Positions 59,650 to 64,000 of a stretch of 64,000 bases of DNA are shown here, in pieces. Position numbers and translations under genes: made by a program. How positions within the stretch are numbered: position 1 is the stretch's first letter; each line of letters starts with the position of its first letter. Source of the stretch: Zychaea mexicana (taxonomy: Eukaryota > Mucoromycota > Mucoromycetes > Mucorales > Lichtheimiaceae); NCBI RefSeq assembly GCF_025766255.1, contig NW_026516687.1, forward strand, positions 186,001-250,000, written 5' to 3'. The notes beneath the pieces are model-generated. The model was not told where the DNA came from. It did no database searches and saw only the letters and a program-made list of their open reading frames with translations.

Positions 59650-62075
59650 ATGCCACTTTTATTCAACCAGTCTACACTCGATTTGATAAAAGCCATCGTG
59701 GTCGAGCATAGGTGGCTGATTCGACTTGCGACAGCTGCTTTTGGTTTGCGCCTTGTGTACAGCAAAATCACCAAACCACCCGCATCACTTTGTCATATCC
59801 CCCAGGCCGGCTTTTTCGCCGTGTTGATAGCGATTGCAAAGCAAAAGCCGATCGATCAAATAGCGCGTCAAGTTACCCTCCCAGCTGCTGCCAAAGGTGG
59901 CAGCCATGGTTTCTATGTGGCAAGCTATCACTCTTTTTTTTTTTTTTGGAGAGAGAGTTATACTGGTAACCATAGAGTATTTACCTAACAACTGAAAGTT
60001 TCTTTAGCGCTTCGACAATCTTGGCTGGACAGTGCACGTTACGCGTCCAGAAGCTGTCAAAAAAATCCTAATGACGAATGGTTGTTGTCCTGCGAAACAA
60101 GAAAAAAAACCGCATTATGCGCAGCAATAATATTAGCTAGAAATACTCATATAATACTACGTTTTACTCTCTTACAAAGACCTTTTTCCCAAGTCAAGCA
60201 CTTCGATACATACTCGAAGAGGCACTTTGGCCGGACGTCTGTTGCTTGGTCCAAACATTCTCTTTTTGGCTGGCGAGCAATGGAAAGAACAGCGCAAGGT
60301 AAATGTTATAATATCCTCTTGACAGAACCCCTCTGTTTAATTAAAAAGCGACAACCCTCATAAGTCTGGCACACACACCCGCAAAAAAGCGGTTTGATTT
60401 TTGTTGTTGGTCACCTGCCCTCCATGTACACAAAAGCCACAATGTATAAACAACAGCTAAACTTTATTTCCATAGGTGATCAACCCTGCCTTTCACCGAA
60501 GCATGCCCATCCAGCTCTTTGGTCGCCTATCTCAAAAAATGCTGGATGTCATGGAACAGGAAACTGGACCGGTTGACATCCATGCCATGAGTCAGCGCTG
60601 GGCGTTGGATGTGTTGGGCGAGTCGGCCTTTGGGTTTCAGTTCCATGCGTTGGATGACCGCGACACCAATGAATGGGTCACGCGGTACAACTGTGTCGTT
60701 GAATCGGCTCAGAAGCCATTCTATTTCATGTTTCCGTCCATCGAACGGCGATTCAAGACTTGGATCCCGGAACGTAACAAGGCACACGGCGAGCTCTCGA
60801 TCTTCCTGAATATGATGAGCTCGATTGCCGAGAAGAAGCGACAAGCACTTGTTGAAAGTAGTAGTAGTGGTCCCAATAGTTCGGGCTCAAAATTGGCAGC
60901 AAATGATCAAGAGAAGGATTTGTTGACCTTGATGATTGAGGCTGAACAGGAAGGTCAAGGCCGCTTATCAGACGAGGAACTGCAGGTACATTTACTTGCT
61001 GTTGGGGGGGCGTTGGGCTAAAAGACCTGAAGTGCTCATCTAAAGAACCCCTCCCCCTACCCTGTTGTAGAGCAATCTTTCTGTCTTCTTTTTGGCTGGT
61101 CACGAGACCACGGCAGCAGCCATTGCATTTGCTATCTACCATTTGGCAGTGAATTCGGTATATATTTATATATATATATATATATATATATAGATTGAAA
61201 ATAGGAAAAACATTCTTGTGTGTTTGTAATCTCTAGTTAAAAGCGTGAGAAAATATTTTCTCCATGGTCTTTTAAAACTTAGGATATACAGCAGCGTGCC
61301 CGAGAAGAAGTGACCAGAATCTTTGGTGATGGATACGATATCTTGCCAACAGTTGAACAAACACGCGAATTGGACTATTTGAACAGAGTCATTAAAGAAG
61401 TAAAGATCTGTTGTTGTTGTCGTTTTATTCTCCTGCATGTTTTTTGAATACTTTTTTTTTTCTGTTTAAACGAATCGACTTTAGACTTTGAGAATGGAAC
61501 CTCCGGCTGTGAGCATGGTTCCACGCATAGCAACCCAAGACACCGAGTTATCAGGTGTGTTTATTCCCAAAGGCACACGGCTTACGGTCGATCTCTACGA
61601 GCTCCACCACAATCCAGAGGTTTTTATTTAGCTTACCTTTTCTTTTTCGAATGGGTTTGATAGCCCTGTAAAGTAATAATGCTATTCCTATAGGTGTGGA
61701 AGGATCCAGATCAGTTTGATCCCGACCGATTTGCACCTGGGGGAGAATCAGACGTGATGGCCGACGGTATGCCATGGGCTCCTTTCTCAAATGGATCGCG
61801 CCAGTGTATTGGCATGAATTTCAGTCTGATGGAACAACGTGTTTTGTTACCAATGCTATGTAAGCCGAAGCTTTCTTTCTTTAATATAAATGATGTTTCC
61901 TGTCTTTTTTAGTTTGCTAAACGCCAACGGGATTATTACAACAAAATGCTATATAGTAATGAAATATGAATGGCGTTTGCCGGAAAACTCGATCCACAAA
62001 GAAAAAGTGATTACGAACGGACTTGGTGTTATCAAGCCAATCGATCTTAAAGTGATATTCACCAAGCGTTACTGA
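59650..62075 (+). CDS. Cytochrome P450 monooxygenase
   Basis: Membrane-anchored haem-thiolate monooxygenase; substrate unknown. Nine exons close to 530 aa: 59650..59916, 60008..60080, 60180..60298, 60476..60985, 61071..61157, 61283..61399, 61485..61619, 61694..61859, 61957..62075. The N-terminus has a weak hydrophobic anchor (WLIRLATAAFGLRLVYS). Key motifs: helix C ILFLAGEQWKEQRKVINPAF, helix I FFLAGHETTAAAIAF (AGxET), helix K IKETLRMEPPA (ExxR), PERF-type FDPDRFAPG, and the haem loop PFSNGSRQCIG with Cys 474. The donors at 59917 (GTGGCA) and 60081 (GTTGTT) are weak but give the only continuous frame through YRFDNLGWTVHVTRPEAVKK. No secondary-metabolite genes are adjacent, so no pathway can be proposed. 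The family resembles CYP-types expanded in Mucoromycota, but I do not name one. Confidence 0.9.
61158..61192. repeat. TA microsatellite in P450 intron
   Basis: A run of TA dinucleotides (one imperfect unit) at the 5' end of intron 5 of the P450 gene. Confidence 0.9.
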
Positions 62076-63330
62076 ACAGTTCTTTCTTGTCTACGCGTTC
62101 TATCCAGCCATTCAGTGCAGAGTACTTTGTGTGATAATGTTGAATAATATATTATTTCCAGCCGTCTATTGATATCTCTTCCAGGGAAACGCGTCAATTA
62201 TGCAATCGACTAGTAATCAATTATAGTCTTCCAGCATGATTGAAATCCTGCAAACAATTTTTTCTTTTCTATACAAGTCTTGTGAATCAGTCCCTGCAGT
62301 GTAGATTGCTGTCCTGCATGTTGTGTGTCTCATGACCTCAGGTTTCACATACCACATTTCAGTCCGTGAAATCTTGACCTGAGGGATAATTATTGATAGT
62401 TGGAACAAAGGAACATTGGTACTGTTTTAACAAAGATTGCTGGAGGAGTAAAGTCTTTGAGTGTGTTGAGAGCTTTTGGTAAAGGGAGTGGTGGTATATT
62501 TTGCTTTGTGTCGACAAAAAGTCATTGCGTTGGTACGCCAATTGCATCCCATGCTAGTCCCCCAGCGTACATTGCGATTTTTTCTCTTTTCTTTGAACTG
62601 TCCGGCCCCGCGGACTCTCCATTGCATGTTACAGCCGTGGTGTCTGACAAAACCAAAGTCATATTGAAATAAGAGGACAGCTAATCCAACCTTAGAAAAG
62701 ATCATTCTTAACCACGGAATGACAACAGCGTACCTGGAACTACCTTGAATCATATTATAACATTATCATATCAAAGTCATTTATCGAACATAAGTAAAGA
62801 AAACAGTATAAAACAAATGATGTTTTACACCGTAGCTAACCAGATTAAAAAATATAAACCAACAGAAAGTCTCGCCTCCTTTCGGAAAATTTCCTTTTTA
62901 CGTATGTCACGGATAAGCAGCTTATGTGACTAGCACGAGTCGAGGGTCTGTCATTTCTTTGCCTTTGAGAAAATACATACAAAAACCTGGCAGGTCTCAA
63001 TCGACTAGTTATGTTTTGCATTATGAAGAAACGTTTCTTGAAAATCACATCAATGTCAGTTTAAGCGTTCTTTTTATGCGTTTGCCAGCTTGTTTAATTA
63101 CCAAAGACATCTAGTATAAGTGGAAACCTCTACTATGGTCAATCGCCTAAATAACGTAGCCTCTTGGGATACCCAAGGACAGGCTCTTGCACCTATTTAA
63201 GATGACGACTGGCGGCATATAAGCACATACTTCGTCTACGACAGTTTGAGGTGGCAATTGTAATGATATATCTACTCAACGCTTCGTTTTCATACAATGA
63301 CTTTGAGAAAGGAGCACTTGTTGCCTTTGC
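62076..63330. other. Region without recognised genes
   Basis: A/T-rich. Frames of up to 108 codons (for example 62427-62753 minus) show no domain, codon bias or splice-consistent extension. Palindromic bits such as TGACCTCAGG/CCTGAGG (62334-62384) occur, but nothing is assigned. Confidence 0.4.
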
Positions 63331-63530
63331 TTAGAACATGATGGGCATGTTCTTCACAATCTTGAGTAAATATGATCGTAGTTCTATAAGCCTCTCCTTG
63401 CTAAAGCCGCCAGCATACCCCTTGCCACACTCGTCTACTGCAATGCTGAGACCGTTCTTGATAAAAGGAAGGTCTGGCAGTACCGACCGCTGCTGATATT
63501 CAATCAGCTTGTAGGCCGCTATTTTCAAAT
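63331..63530 (-). CDS. Unrecognised C-terminal exon
   Basis: The minus strand carries an open frame of 65 codons with protein-like content (KIAAYKLIEYQQRSVLPDLP, KNGLSIAVDECGKGYAGGFS, ERLIELRSYLLKIVKNMP) ending at TAG 63331-63333. It is preceded by a good acceptor (CTCTCAG at 63531-63537 on the minus strand), so it looks like the last exon of a gene transcribed leftward. A possible upstream exon near 63594-63640 (HTCLIQHDLEYFM with a GTAAAG donor) does not join in phase. Another candidate exon end lies at the window edge (NRRQYK with GTAAGA, about 63972). I do not recognise the protein. Confidence 0.4.
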
Positions 63531-64000
63531 CTGAGAGACAAGTACCATCCCCAAAAACTCTACTGTTATCTAGTATTTGTAATAATGCTTTACCATAAAA
63601 TACTCAAGGTCATGCTGAATAAGACACGTATGCATTTGGGGAACAGGGGCTTGTCAAACGAAATGGGTTGGTTGCATTGAATGGGTGTGCTGTACAGTAA
63701 GTTTTTGGCCTGTCCCTGTAAGCTCGGTAACTTAGACATTCCAGACAACTATAACGCCCCTTTAGTTCTTTAGTAGCCAGTATATCACATGATTTGAAGT
63801 ATTAACTAATGAGATTTCTCATCATGACAATACGTAGAGACTCAAAGTTGTGCTGCTGTTGCTGTGGTTGCTGTTTGTCAAATAACAATGATCATCATGT
63901 AGTAGTCCATTTCATCATTACGACGGTTATCAGAAAAGGATATTTGAGCGCATGAATTTCTTACCTTTGTACTGTCGGCGGTTCATAGATGCTTCACTTA
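63531..64000. other. Right edge, probable upstream part of leftward gene
   Basis: Likely introns and exons of the unrecognised minus-strand gene. A donor-like site at about 63967-63972 follows a short coding-like stretch that runs off the edge. The CTG/TTG run at 63850-63880 is low complexity. Confidence 0.3.

Overview
The window looks like nuclear DNA of an early-diverging filamentous fungus, most likely Mucoromycota. Genes are dense and cut by many short GT-AG introns (mostly about 50-130 nt). The gene set includes BRCA2 with BRC repeats, FAN1, a SAM-domain kinesin-13, a WRKY-type zinc-finger factor and an RFX-type factor, a combination typical of early-diverging fungi rather than yeasts. 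All gene models are my own manual splice reconstructions; unless a caveat is given, reading phase closes across every exon junction.

Left part (1-10.3 kb): the 3' part of TRM13 (tRNA 2'-O-methyltransferase) converges on IWS1/SPN1 (transcription elongation). BRCA2 (Rad51 mediator) follows on the minus strand and shares a short divergent promoter with an Ima1/TMEM201-like inner nuclear membrane protein.

10.7-16.0 kb is an accessory island. A decayed aldo-keto reductase copy lies about 5 kb from its intact paralogue in the same orientation. Between them are an unrecognised frameshifted ORF pair, two blocks of extremely A/T-rich foreign-looking DNA, and a retroelement-type CCHC zinc-knuckle remnant. 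One A/T block carries a CCCH zinc-finger ORF reminiscent of nucleocytoplasmic large DNA virus or organelle DNA; the other carries nine near-consecutive perfect hairpins and sits inside an ORF whose frame is kept across it. This island is the strongest candidate for something undescribed.

16-32 kb: intact aldo-keto reductase, ribosomal protein eL42, an amino-acid permease with 7-nt and 3-nt microexons and a GC-AG intron, an RFX-family gene whose DNA-binding part looks damaged, the endocytic adaptor SLA2, and mitochondrial threonyl-tRNA synthetase.

33.7-62.1 kb is mainly plus-strand: M1 aminopeptidase, kinesin-13, FAN1, WRKY-like factor, RRP5 (rRNA processing), VPS28 (ESCRT-I), 14-3-3 and a cytochrome P450, with a rhodanese-DSP MAPK-type phosphatase on the minus strand. 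The last 2 kb is mostly unassigned. Genes look individually regulated, with no metabolic cluster; the only functional theme is DNA repair (BRCA2, FAN1). I saw no rRNA, tRNA or CRISPR array.
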